From: Geobacillus proteiniphilus
Lineage (GTDB): Bacteria > Bacillota > Bacilli > Bacillales > Anoxybacillaceae
Assembly: GCF_001908025.1 (NCBI RefSeq)
Contig: NZ_MQMG01000007.1
Location: 18,445 to 82,444 of the forward strand
Reading direction: 5' to 3'
Length of the DNA: 64,000 nucleotides
Part shown: piece by piece, positions 9,582 to 18,734 of the stretch
How the letters are laid out: every line of letters begins with the position of its first letter
How positions within the stretch are numbered: the stretch's first letter is position 1
Notes under the pieces: model-generated
What the model was told of the DNA's origin: nothing
Databases searched by the model: none
The model's input: the letters and a program-made list of their open reading frames with translations, nothing else
Made by a program: the position numbers and the translations under genes

Positions 9582-10335
9582 GTTTCGTCCTGACTCCCCA
9601 CGTTTCATTGATGACATAGAGCGGACGCTCTTTCACCTCATGGTAAATGCAGCCAATGTATTCCCCGATGATTCCAAGCATCGTCATCATCACTCCGTTG
9701 CCAAGAAGCATCACCATAAAGAGCGACGCCCGTCCGGCAGCCGTCGAATGGGTGAACCATTTCAAGTGCAAAACAACCATCATACCGACGACGCTGGCCG
9801 CCGACAACAAAAATCCAAGCAAGCTCGCCAGTTTGAGCGGCTTATGCGAAAATGATGTAATGCCATCGAGCGAAAACCGAATCATTTTTTTGAGCGAGTA
9901 TTTCGTCTTGCCGGCGAAACGCGGCTCCCGCTCGTATTCGACCGCCGTCTGCCGGAAGCCGACCCAGCTCACAAGACCCCGGACAAAACGGCTTCGCTCC
10001 CTCATATAGCGTAACTGATCGCACACCTTCCGGTCAATGAGGCGGAAATCGCCCGTATCGACCGGGATGTCGATTTCGGTCGCCGCCCGCAGCAAGCGGT
10101 AAAACACATACGCCATCCATTTTTTGAACGCGGTCTCCCCTTTCCGTTTCACTCTTCGGGCATAGACGACATCATCCCCTTCTTTCCAACGCGCGATCAT
10201 GTCCAAAATCAACTCCGGCGGATCCTGCAAGTCAGCGTCAATCACGATGACCGCTTGGCCGGAGGCATAGTCCATCCCGGCGGTGATGGCGATTTGATGG
10301 CCAAAATTGCGGGAAATATCGGCGGCAGCGACTCT
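9553..10335 (-). pseudogene. Family 2 glycosyltransferase (YkcC/DPM1-like) lacking its N-terminus
   Basis: The open frame matches polyprenyl-phosphate glycosyltransferases from SRNFGHQIAITAGMDYA onward. It includes the catalytic DADLQDPPEL motif, the DTGDFRLIDRK segment and two C-terminal membrane helices. The first 70 or so residues, which hold the nucleotide-binding PVYNEE strand, are missing. The text before the junction at about 10325 instead resembles the end of the neighbouring YkcB-like gene. So a deletion has fused two genes, and without its nucleotide-binding strand it is unlikely to be active. Confidence 0.75.
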
Positions 10336-10870
10336 TTGTATTGCCAAGCGATCCATATTTCAAACGCATAGGTGGCAAGGAGAGCGGCAGGAAACAGCCA
10401 TGACGTTCGACGTTCATGGGTTCCGAACGATGCCAACATCTTTCCCCCAGCCCCAACCAACACCGCAATAGCCGGGGCGAGCATGCTCACCGCTTGACCA
10501 CGGCGCCTCATTGGCCGTGCCGCTGTTTACCGGCGGCCGCTCCCTTTGGTTGAAACCTGCCGCCATCTTGCCCCTCCCGGTCCAGCTTCTCCCGTCAGCC
10601 GCTCAACGCCTGCAGCCAAAGCGCCACCGGCGGCTTGTCGACTGTAATAAATCCGGCTGGATCTAACGCGGCAAAGAAAAACGCCTTCCAACTCGCCGCC
10701 ATGCTTTTCGCCGCCGCTGTATAATACACATTAGAACCGCTGTTTCCAATTTGATAGAGATGCAAAAAAGCCGACCATGCCAAGATGGCGGTAAGCCATC
10801 CATCCCACGCATTCCTTTGTTTCTTCAATGGCTTCCTCTCCTTCCACTTCACCTTCTGAATCATCACCAT
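10336..10870 (-). pseudogene. Remnants of a YkcB-like (PMT/ArnT-type) mannosyltransferase
   Basis: Two pieces are visible. From 10870 to 10595 the reading gives an N-terminal fragment with a membrane helix (GWLTAILAWSAFLHLYQIG), then YYTAAAKSMAASWKAFFF and ITVDKPPVALWLQALSG, as in GT39-type glycosyltransferases. From about 10511 to 10336 a second piece reads MLAPAIAVLVGAG and LFPAALLATYAFEIWIAWQY, resembling the C-terminal half. The middle of a protein normally near 700 residues is gone. Order and strand match a former ykcB-ykcC-gtrA operon. Confidence 0.65.
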
Positions 10871-10979
10871 ACATCCATTTGGTGAAAGTTGAATGAAAAA
10901 GCATCACCCGTTTGACTAAATTTTTCTGTTCCACCCAGTTAGGCATGTGCTATGATGAGAACAAAAGGAGGTGAATCAC

Positions 10980-11382
10980 GTGGAAGAAGAAACAATCGTG
11001 AAGCAGATTTTAAAAGCGCTCGATCTGCATTTCGACCATATCCGCTGGCAAATGCAACAAATGGAAGAGCGGCTGTCTACAAAAATACAAGAGACGGAAG
11101 ACCGCTTGCGCGCAGAAATGCAAGACATGGAGACTCGTTTGCGCGCCGAAATGAAGGAAACGGAAGAGCGGTTGCGCGAAGAGATTCAACAATCAGAGAA
11201 GCGGCTTCGTCAAGAGATGTATTGGCCTCGAAGAACGGTCGGACAAGCAGTTTGAACGCATGGAAACGAAAATCGGCTATTTGCGCCTCGAATGGTCAGA
11301 AACGCAAGAAACGGTGGACTTCCTCGCCCGCAAAACGCTCCAGCATGAACAAAAACTCCGCATTTGGGCTGATAAAAACTAA
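10980..11382 (+). pseudogene. Coiled-coil protein with a frameshift
   Basis: A small protein built of heptad-like repeats rich in E, R, Q and M (for example METRLRAEMKETEERLREEI). The GTG at 10980 fits the AAAGGAGGTGA site; a GTG at 10971 lies within that site. After MYW at about 11225 the frame changes: the natural continuation reads LEERSDKQFERMETKIGYL and ends at KLRIWADKN, stop 11382. One frame therefore gives only a 92-residue product. The function is not known; similar helical proteins are common in Geobacillus. A sequencing error at a single base could also explain it. Confidence 0.55.
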
Positions 11383-11396
11383 ATTCCCAACAAAAC

Positions 11397-11443
11397 GAAT
11401 CGGCCGTCGAGCAATCAAGACTGCGACGGCCGATTTTCTTTTT
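11397..11443 (+). terminator. Terminator after the coiled-coil gene
   Basis: AATCGGCCGTCG and CGACGGCCGATT form a 12-bp stem with a 13-nt loop, followed by TTCTTTTT. Confidence 0.8.
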
Positions 11444-11515
11444 GCACTATTCACCACAAAGAATATGAGAATCCATCTGCCCCCGTCCCCTGCACTTCCC
11501 GCCTGTTCCAGCCCG

Positions 11516-12497
11516 TTACGGCTGAACGATGTTCGCGCGCGAAAACGCCTCTTTCATCGCCTCATAAGACGATTTCAGCCGCTCATGATAGCGCGGCGTC
11601 TCCCACGCCGGCCACGTGTACTGGTAAAACCGCCCTGATGGCAGCGCATGTTCCTGTTCATCGCTGGAAACGCAAACGAATCCGCTCCGTCCGTGATGTA
11701 TAAACCGAGGCGAATGCCCGAGACGATCCGCCGACTCTTCAAGCCGTCTTTCGACCAGATGTCGCCCATCACCTCGCGCCGGCTCGGGTCCGTGACATTG
11801 AGGAGCGCCCACGGCAGGCGGATTTCATACCCGTTCCCGCTGCGGCTCACGCTGATATCGGCAAGTGAATCATACACCGCATCAGCCGGGTTGGCCGTGC
11901 CAAACCGCAATACTCCGGTTTCATACGAATCAAAGGGCACCGCCTTGCCGCGAGTCTCTTCCAATTTTTTATTTAATGTCAGACGAATCGGGTGGTAGAC
12001 GCCGTTATCTTTCCGGTTGGCGTACGGCGTAGCCGGCATCATCTGGAGCTGATGGCCATAATGATAATAAAACGTGTCATAGTAGCTGTCGATCAACAAC
12101 CGTGCGCTTTCTTTCCCGCGAATCACCAAAGCGAAATCGACTCCCGCCGTGCGCACGCCGGGAAGCTCCGGAAGGCGCGACTGCCCTTGGTTCGGGATCG
12201 TATCAAACGCGATGTACGTCGTTGTTTGATCCTTGATATGCCCGCTGTCTAGGCGCACATATAAGCAACCCTCATCACTTGTGACATAACGCCCCCCCCC
12301 GTCCGTCCATACGGGGTTGATCCCGTTGAACGTCCAATCATCTTTGCGTCCATCAACCTTGATGATCGCAGCTGCGCCTGGTCCCGGATCAAAACGAAGC
12401 AAACCAGCTTCAGCCACCAAAGCTAATACGGTGCGGAAGGCACAGCTACGGCCAACACCATATACACATAAAGCCAACTAAACGCTTGCTTTTCCAT
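11516..12497 (-). pseudogene. Broken secreted or membrane-anchored protein of unknown function
   Basis: A start with a good ribosome binding site at 12497 gives MEKQAFSWLYVYMVLAVAV, a membrane or signal segment, and stops after 24 codons. A long extracellular-type domain follows in another frame, beginning near AIIKVDGRKDDWTFNGINP and continuing through DFALVIRGKESARLLIDSYY. It changes frame again at about 11665 before ending at KEAFSRANIVQP. The domain looks beta-rich, as in carbohydrate-binding modules, but I do not recognise the family. It probably lost an internal part as well as two frames. It lies next to the decayed YkcB locus and may have belonged to it. Confidence 0.5.
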
Positions 12498-12654
12498 CTC
12501 CCACTCTCCCTCGCATCCGATATCTTCCTTATAACAAACGGAAATATTGTCCGGCAAGAACAGGCAAGGGCATCTGTCAAATTTTTCTTTTCGTCAAACA
12601 CAGCTTCGCCTGTGGCAGCGGCCGTATGGGCTGACGGGCATTGGGGCGGAAATA

Positions 12655-12685
12655 AAAAGAAAAAGCCCCCTTGCCCGGGAGCTTG
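12655..12685 (-). terminator. Terminator after aroK
   Basis: On the minus strand AGCTCCCGGGCAAGGGGGCT folds into a short GC-rich stem and is followed by TTTTTCTTTTTATT, about 25 bp after the aroK stop. Confidence 0.65.
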
Positions 12686-12706
12686 TTTGCCCGCCAATAA
12701 GCCGCC

Positions 12707-13273
12707 TCAACGGTTCGGCTCGTACACATCCCACGTCCATTTAATGGACTCGACAATTTGGTCCGCCGCCTGTTCAGCCTCGAGCTCGTTGACGATGACG
12801 CGGGAATGATGGAGAGCGTAAGCGGATTGCCGTTGGAAAAAGAGCTGTTCGACCTCTTCGAGCGTTTTGTTTTTCAACACCGGGCGGCTGTCGACAATGA
12901 GCGGCAGCCGCTCTTCTTTCCAATAATCCCACGACAAGTCAAGGAAAAAGACGATGCCGTGCGCCAAACAGACGCGCCGCACGTCTTCCTGCAAATAGGC
13001 GCCGCCGCCAAGCGAAAGGATTTTCAACCTTGTATTTGTGCATAAATCGACGATCAGTTCCCGCTCGACCTGTCGAAAGTACGCTTCCCCTTTTTGCGCG
13101 AACATCTCCGGAATCGACATCCCGTGCCGCCGCTCGATTTCCGCGTCGACATCGATAAAGTCGCGATACAGCTTTTTCGCGACCAGCTGCCCGATCGTTG
13201 TTTTCCCCGCTCCCATAAAGCCGATCAAAATGATGTTCCGCTCGCGGAGCGGGATGGCGGTTTGCCTGCTCAT
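12707..13273 (-). CDS. aroK: Shikimate kinase
   Basis: Phosphorylates shikimate at the 3-hydroxyl in aromatic amino acid synthesis. The 188-residue P-loop kinase has the Walker A motif GFMGAGKTT, the shikimate-binding DVDAEIE and RQVERE motifs, LSLGGGAYL, and the lid RLPLIVDSRPVL. It is slightly longer at the N-terminus than most family members. It lies 110 bp downstream of aroD on the same strand, so the two shikimate-pathway genes may be co-transcribed. Confidence 0.92.
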   Translation of the reverse strand: MSRQTAIPLRERNIILIGFMGAGKTTIGQLVAKKLYRDFIDVDAEIERRHGMSIPEMFAQKGEAYFRQVERELIVDLCTNTRLKILSLGGGAYLQEDVRRVCLAHGIVFFLDLSWDYWKEERLPLIVDSRPVLKNKTLEEVEQLFFQRQSAYALHHSRVIVNELEAEQAADQIVESIKWTWDVYEPNR

Positions 13274-13383
13274 GATGCATCCCCCTTTCGTGCCGAACCC
13301 GCTATATTTCCGTGTATAGCAGGAGGAAAAGTCATGGTCAAATAATCGTTTTCCAATCGCAGTTGCTTTTCAACAAAAACCGG

Positions 13384-14157
13384 TCAACGGCTGTACGTTT
13401 GCAAAATAGAAAGCACCGTCCGCACGTCATCGATCGGAATTTGCCCCGGAGCGGAGCTTTGGTTTCCGACAGCAAACGTCACCGCCGAACCAAACAGCCA
13501 TCCAGCCAGCCGAGTAATGGCGCCCAACCCGCCCATCGCCATCGTAATGAGCGGAATGGCAAGCTCGCGCCGCGCTTCTTCCGTCGCTTGCAACAAAACA
13601 AGCACATCTTCCGGCGATTTAGGCATAACCGCTACCTTGGCGATGTCGGCACCGTACCGCTCGGCTTGGCGCATGTCAGCCAAGAGCGTTTCCTTCCGCG
13701 GAGTGCCGTCAAAGTAATGGCGCGACACGACGAGCCAGACGCCGCATTCTTCCGTCATGCGGCGCACGTCGGCGATGCGTTCCCCATAAGCTAGCTCATA
13801 ATCTACTAAATCGATTGCCCCGCTTCGACAGATTGCTTCGATCAACCGCCGCACTTCCGCTTCATTGAGCGGAATCGGCTGCCCCCCTTCTCGCTCGGAA
13901 CGGATCGTAAACAAAATTGGAATCTCTCCCGCTATGTTCCGCAACCCGTTGGCCGTCGCCAATACGCGCTCCTGGTCATCAATCGCTCGGAAAAAATCGG
14001 CACGCCATTCAAGCAAATCCGGCTGCTTCCTGCACACTTCCGCCGCCTCGCGCAACACTTGCTCGGCGTCAGCACCGACAACAGGAGCGCAAATGCACGG
14101 CTCATTGCCGCCGATCCATGTATTTCTGACCTTGATGGCCTTCAGTGAAATATTCAT
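13384..14157 (-). CDS. aroD: Type I 3-dehydroquinate dehydratase
   Basis: Dehydrates 3-dehydroquinate to 3-dehydroshikimate by a Schiff-base mechanism. Family marks are LLEWRADFF near residue 50, PILFTIRSEREGG near 85, the active-site SRHYFDGTP near 145 and the Schiff-base lysine in ADIAKVAVMP near 170, with MGGLGAITRL at the end. The ATG at 14157 is 8 bp from a GGGGGA site; a TTG at 14172 is a poorer start. Many Bacillales use the type II enzyme, but this is clearly class I. Confidence 0.92.
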   Translation of the reverse strand: MNISLKAIKVRNTWIGGNEPCICAPVVGADAEQVLREAAEVCRKQPDLLEWRADFFRAIDDQERVLATANGLRNIAGEIPILFTIRSEREGGQPIPLNEAEVRRLIEAICRSGAIDLVDYELAYGERIADVRRMTEECGVWLVVSRHYFDGTPRKETLLADMRQAERYGADIAKVAVMPKSPEDVLVLLQATEEARRELAIPLITMAMGGLGAITRLAGWLFGSAVTFAVGNQSSAPGQIPIDDVRTVLSILQTYSR

Positions 14158-14172
14158 CGATGGTTCCCCCAA

Positions 14173-15300
14173 TCATGTTTGTCGAACAGAAAGCGGCGGC
14201 TAGCCGCAAAAAAACCTACCAAGTGGGCAGAACAGCATGGCCCATCTGGATCTCGCGATGGCTCTGCTACGCTTATACAAACGGAAAGCAAATTGCTTTT
14301 TATTATAATCCGATTGCCCCCCTCTCTTCCCGCCGTGCTTCAATCGTTTCCTTTTCCGCTCTTCGCAAGAAAAAACGACCGGCCACGTTGAACGCCTAGA
14401 AGACTGGTGACTTAATGAAAAAACAGCTCAAAACCAGCTCTTCTCAAGTTGAGCAGCTCTGTAAAATCATCTCTTCTTTCCTGATGAACTCCATCGATTT
14501 GGTCAAGACCATCGTTTTTCAATCGTTTTTCACCGGCCTTCTAGCTCTTTAGTAGAAAGATTAGCAAAAAAATCATTGTTCAGCAATCTTGTACGCTGAA
14601 CCATCCACATTTTCTGCATTCGCTTGGTTTTCGCACCTCGGTGAGCATGGGAAAATCAAACGTTGAAGATTTTACGCGACAGACGCCTTTTTTCACCCTT
14701 GATCCGAAGAACAACGTACAAAAGTACATTTGTTGGAAATATTCAACGATTTAGGTTAGACTGAATGACATTCATCTCTCGCTTATTTTGGGCTACCCCC
14801 CGTACAAAATGGAAGCGGGAGTCGTCTGTCGGAAAATAATAAAGAGCGAACATATTACTACCACCAATGTCCAAACGTTTTTTCTTTCTAAATCATATGC
14901 CAGCTTCTCCCTCAAGACGGACTTTTCCTCTTTTGGACGCAGCCATTCCGCAATGCCCTTAAAACATGAAAAAACCCGGAAAGACGGCAAAAACCAGTCC
15001 TCTGGGTTTTCGACATAACGATTCCCTTCTCACTTATTCATTGTCACTTACGTCCTCTCAACGAGACCCAACTTGATCAAGAGCACCTTTATTTTACCAT
15101 TGATTTTCTAAGGCAACAAAAGGCTGTTTTGCCCCCTTGCACCCCTCGAAAATAAATGTGGTTATGTCAACTTGTACAGTTGACTGAAATCATCAATCGT
15201 CCAAAAGCTTGATAGATCAATTATTTATTTCTTTCGATAATCGAAGAAAAAATCCTCATGCACACCTCTCCCGTTTTTGCAGCCATTTTGGGGTGTACAA
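14173..15300. other. 1.1-kb stretch without a recognisable gene
   Basis: Neither strand has a frame I would accept as a gene. A 65-residue minus-strand frame (14793-14990) includes a hydrophobic stretch but lacks a convincing start. The region 14410-14760 is interrupted by stops in every frame and may be a decayed mobile element; no family could be assigned. A weak stem AAAACCCGGA...TCTGGGTTTT lies at 14970-15010. A short inverted repeat, CCATTTTG/CAAAATGG, flanks 15286-15308. Confidence 0.4.
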
Positions 15301-15323
15301 AATGGGGAAAAGGGCGCTTCCGC

Positions 15324-16172
15324 TCACCGTTGCCGAAGCACCCGCTCAAGCCCCGCCGCCACGCCGTCTTCTTCGTGGGAGAAGGTGACAAAGTCGCATG
15401 TTGCTTTCAACTCCGGCGCGGCGTTGGCCATGGCGACGCGGCAGCCCGCGACCTCAAACATCGACAAATCGTTATGGCTGTCGCCAAAGGCGACCGTGTC
15501 GCGCAAGTCGATGCCGTAATGGGCGGCGAGTTGCTTGAGCGCTTCGCCTTTCGTCGCCCGTTCGTTGTTCATCTCAATGTTGTGCGGATGCGACGAAGTG
15601 ACCGTGACGCCAGGGAGCGCCGCGAAACGGGAGGCCGCATCAAGAAGCCGCCCGCGGTCAAGCGCAAAAATAAGCAGTTTGTATAAGGTCAGCTGCGAAT
15701 CGTCCCACACCGTGCGGATGTCGTCGACATACGTCACCCGCGCTTGCTGGAACTGCTTATTGACAAGCCATTTCACATCCGGGGCCACATCAGCCATCTC
15801 GGAAGCGAGCGCTTCCCATTGGGAGCGGTTGTGCAAGCCGACATAGACCGCATCGCCCGTGTACGTCTCGCAATACAAATCCGACTGTTCGCGCACCCAC
15901 TCGAGCGTCGGGCGGACCGCCGCCCGCTCGAGCGGCGCCTCGCTGATGACCGTGCCGTCCTCAAGCGTCACAATCGCTCCGTTTAAGCTGGCGATCGGGC
16001 AGACGAGGTCTGCCTCACGAAGCGGGGCGAGCGCGTCTTTGCGCGCCCGCCCTGTCACGACGGCGACGATATGGCCTTGCGCTTTTGCAGCCGTAATGGC
16101 CGCCCTGTTGCGCTCGCTGATTTTTCCTTCCCCGTTTAACAGAGTGCCATCCATATCGAGTGCAATCAACAT
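15324..16172 (-). CDS. Cof-type HAD phosphatase
   Basis: Haloacid dehalogenase superfamily phosphatase of the Cof/YwtE type, 282 residues. Motif I is LDMDGTLL at the start, motif II is VVTGR near residue 38, the cap domain spans roughly 80-190, and motifs III and IV are the lysine in KGEALKQLA and VAFGDSHNDLSMFE. Such enzymes dephosphorylate sugar phosphates, flavin intermediates or other small phosphates; the substrate cannot be deduced here. It appears to be a single-gene unit. Confidence 0.88.
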   Translation of the reverse strand: MLIALDMDGTLLNGEGKISERNRAAITAAKAQGHIVAVVTGRARKDALAPLREADLVCPIASLNGAIVTLEDGTVISEAPLERAAVRPTLEWVREQSDLYCETYTGDAVYVGLHNRSQWEALASEMADVAPDVKWLVNKQFQQARVTYVDDIRTVWDDSQLTLYKLLIFALDRGRLLDAASRFAALPGVTVTSSHPHNIEMNNERATKGEALKQLAAHYGIDLRDTVAFGDSHNDLSMFEVAGCRVAMANAAPELKATCDFVTFSHEEDGVAAGLERVLRQR

Positions 16173-16350
16173 AACTCATCCCTCTTTCCTTCGTCATGCA
16201 AAGAGCTTCTAGAAAAACGGCGTTCTGACAGAAGCAGGGGGCTAGTGGAAAGCTGGAAATTCCCGCACTTTTCACTCCGCACTCCAGCGCCTGCCTCCAT
16301 CTGCTCTTGTTCTGCAACTCTTCCTTTTATTCTGAATAGCTGTCGGCTTC

Positions 16351-17916
16351 TTAGATCGCAAACTGTTCGAACAATTGCCGTACTTCATCAGAACGAGGGG
16401 TTGGACCTGTGCTCATATTGACGCCCAACTCGCGCAAAAGCGGCGCCAGCAACGGTCCGTGTTCCTTCGTGACGCGCACATGGCTCGGCACACACCCGAG
16501 CGCGCGGGCAAATGCGAGAAAACTTTGTTGCAGCGTCTTCGCATCCGTCTGGCCGCGAAACACCTGATGATGCAAAATGACGCCGCTCGCTGCATCGGCG
16601 GCCAACGCCAGCAACGGAAAATACGGGCGCTCCGAGCGCCGTTCCTGGATCGGCCTGTTCACATAAGCGACCGAAAACTCCACGAACAGTGGGGCTCGCT
16701 CGAGCGTCTTGGCCTTTGCCAACTCGTCCGTGCCGATGTCAAGCGCGGATGTTTCCTTTTTCTTTGCCTTCGGGCGCGGCACCCAGCCGTCGCGCCAATG
16801 AAGCCCATCCTCTCTCCGTTCGGCGATCCGGGCAAACAACCGATTGCCGCGGGAAAACGCAGCTAGCGCCAGCTCGCCACCGCGCAGCCGCTCGGCAACA
16901 ACGACCGCTTGTTCGAGCGCCATGGCCGCCCATGCCGCTTCCTCTTCCGAAAGAAACCATGGATAATATCCAGGAACAAAACTGCGGAACATCGGCAACA
17001 GCTGTTTTCCGCTCACCGGAATGTGATGCTTCCGCAACAGCGCTTTATCGTCTCTTTCTAGGTGGTTTCGAGGCGCCAACGACACAAGCAATGCGCGTTC
17101 TTGAAATACGGCGTCTTTTGGATGCAACGTTCCAGATAAAATGTCTTGCAAGCACATGTATCCTTCCTCACCGATGTAAATCACAAGCCCGTACTCCTGT
17201 CCAAGCGCTCCGATCACCGTACAATACAACGATTCACCATCAGGAGCCATCACGGCAAAAATGTGATCATCGTCCATCCACGTCCACGGCGCCAAGTCCC
17301 TGTAGGCGAGCGCTCGATCGAACAGCGTTTTCCATACGTCTCTTTCCACTTCTTCTGTTCTGCCTTTGCTTGCGACTCGTTTGGTTTCCTTCGCTTCTCC
17401 TTTCTCCCCAACCGCCTTTCGTTGAAATGGGGCGAGCGCCGCATTCACTCTCGCTGTCAGCTTTGCGGGGCTGATCTCTTCGTCCACGCCCCGCACTTCT
17501 CCCCAACTATCCTCTTCCAATCCGGCCCGCACGGCTTTGATGCAGCATGGATACAACGCATCGGGAATCGGATCGACGATTTTTTCCAAAACGATGTCAT
17601 GCTCCCACATATCACCAAAATCATACACGTATTGGGCGCGGTCACCTTCTTCGACAAACCATTGCCCGATCGTTTCCTCCCGCTCATCATAATCGGCGCC
17701 GTCCCACCCGGCTGCTTCGTTGCCGATTTCAATGCGCAGCCGCGCCGTTCCGCCGACCTTTGTCATGTAAAACGTATGCAAATGTTGGTCCATCCAACCG
17801 AACGCGGCTTGCAACACGCGATGCAGCTCGGCGAACGTCATCTCCCCCGGCACAAGCAACCGGCGCCAAACCGGCGGCCTCGTATGTTTCAACTGCACTT
17901 TCAACTGATAGATCAT
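16351..17916 (-). CDS. pRiA4b Orf3-like protein with C-terminal domains of unknown function
   Basis: A 521-residue protein. The N-terminal 150 or so residues match the plasmid pRiA4b ORF-3-like domain (start MIYQLKVQLKHTRPPVWRRL, then AFGWMDQHLHTFY and YDFGDMWEHDIVLEKI). The remainder resembles conserved domains of unknown function that often accompany it in Firmicutes, with WMDDDHIFAVMAPDGE and a long region ending near the HGPLLAPLLRELG segment. A charged linker (residues 170-190) joins the parts. No function is known. It is flanked by unrelated genes. Confidence 0.75.
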   Translation of the reverse strand: MIYQLKVQLKHTRPPVWRRLLVPGEMTFAELHRVLQAAFGWMDQHLHTFYMTKVGGTARLRIEIGNEAAGWDGADYDEREETIGQWFVEEGDRAQYVYDFGDMWEHDIVLEKIVDPIPDALYPCCIKAVRAGLEEDSWGEVRGVDEEISPAKLTARVNAALAPFQRKAVGEKGEAKETKRVASKGRTEEVERDVWKTLFDRALAYRDLAPWTWMDDDHIFAVMAPDGESLYCTVIGALGQEYGLVIYIGEEGYMCLQDILSGTLHPKDAVFQERALLVSLAPRNHLERDDKALLRKHHIPVSGKQLLPMFRSFVPGYYPWFLSEEEAAWAAMALEQAVVVAERLRGGELALAAFSRGNRLFARIAERREDGLHWRDGWVPRPKAKKKETSALDIGTDELAKAKTLERAPLFVEFSVAYVNRPIQERRSERPYFPLLALAADAASGVILHHQVFRGQTDAKTLQQSFLAFARALGCVPSHVRVTKEHGPLLAPLLRELGVNMSTGPTPRSDEVRQLFEQFAI

Positions 17917-18041
17917 TCTCCACTTCCTCTCCTGTTTGCTTGTCCTCCATTATAACAAACGAATGGAAAAATGGTGAAATGTTCTCCCTTCTCGTAGTAT
18001 AATAGATGAGAAAAATTCTCAATGAAAGCGAAGGGATGTGC

Positions 18042-18455
18042 ATGTGGATCGTTTATGCTTTGCTGGCGGCGGTGTTTGCGGCGCTGACATCGGTGCTGGC
18101 GAAAATCGGCATTGAGAACGTGAACTCCAATCTAGCGACCGCCATTCGCACCGCCGTCGTGCTCGTGCTCGCATGGATGATCGTCTGGATGACAGGGGCT
18201 CATCAAGGCGTCAAAGCAATCTCAACGAAAAGCTGGGTGTTTCTCTGCCTCTCAGGAGCGGCGACCGGATTGTCATGGCTTTGTTTCTACAAAGCAATCC
18301 AAATCGGCGATGTCTCGCGCGTCACCGCCATTGACAAATCAAGCTTGGTGCTGACGATTTTGTTTGCCGCCATGTTTCTCGGCGAACCGCTGTCCGCGAA
18401 AGTGGTGATCGGGGTGTTGCTCATTACCATCGGGACATTGATCATGATGTTTTAG
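18042..18455 (+). CDS. EamA-family half-size transporter
   Basis: A 137-residue membrane protein made of a single EamA domain with about five helices, beginning WIVYALLAAVFAALTSVLAKIG and ending VVIGVLLITIGTLIMMF. Single-domain members of the drug/metabolite transporter superfamily work as dimers; the substrate is unknown. I chose the ATG at 18042, 6 bp from the GAAGGG site, over the upstream ATG at 18036. Confidence 0.82.
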   Translation: MWIVYALLAAVFAALTSVLAKIGIENVNSNLATAIRTAVVLVLAWMIVWMTGAHQGVKAISTKSWVFLCLSGAATGLSWLCFYKAIQIGDVSRVTAIDKSSLVLTILFAAMFLGEPLSAKVVIGVLLITIGTLIMMF

Positions 18456-18490
18456 CTGGCCGCCTCCTCAAGCGCCTAGCCTGTTCTTCT

Positions 18491-18528
18491 GGAAAAACTG
18501 CCATCATGCCCAAATTTGGCAGTTTTCC
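18491..18528 (+). terminator. Possible terminator after the EamA gene
   Basis: GGAAAAACTGCCA and TGGCAGTTTTCC form a stem of about 11 bp. The trailing T-run is short. Confidence 0.5.
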
Positions 18529-18734
18529 ATCAAACCTATAGACAGGACGAGTCAAAAGATGTTATGATATATATTATAATTACCAAGAGCTTTTCTCGCC
18601 CCTTCACTCATTTAGGCATAGAGAACAGCTTTTGGGATCACCTCATGAAATAAGGTCTTCGTTGCGACCAAGAGTGTGTGAATGGCTTCGCCGCTGCTTG
18701 TCAAACGGAGAGTAGTTTGAAAGGAGATCACTTA

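Noticed and set aside
14793..14990. 65-residue minus-strand membrane-like frame
   Set aside because: No ribosome binding site and no recognised family; it overlaps a weak hairpin.
18540..18734. Riboswitch or DesR site in the desaturase leader
   Set aside because: The leader is long, but no known element or clear inverted repeat was seen.
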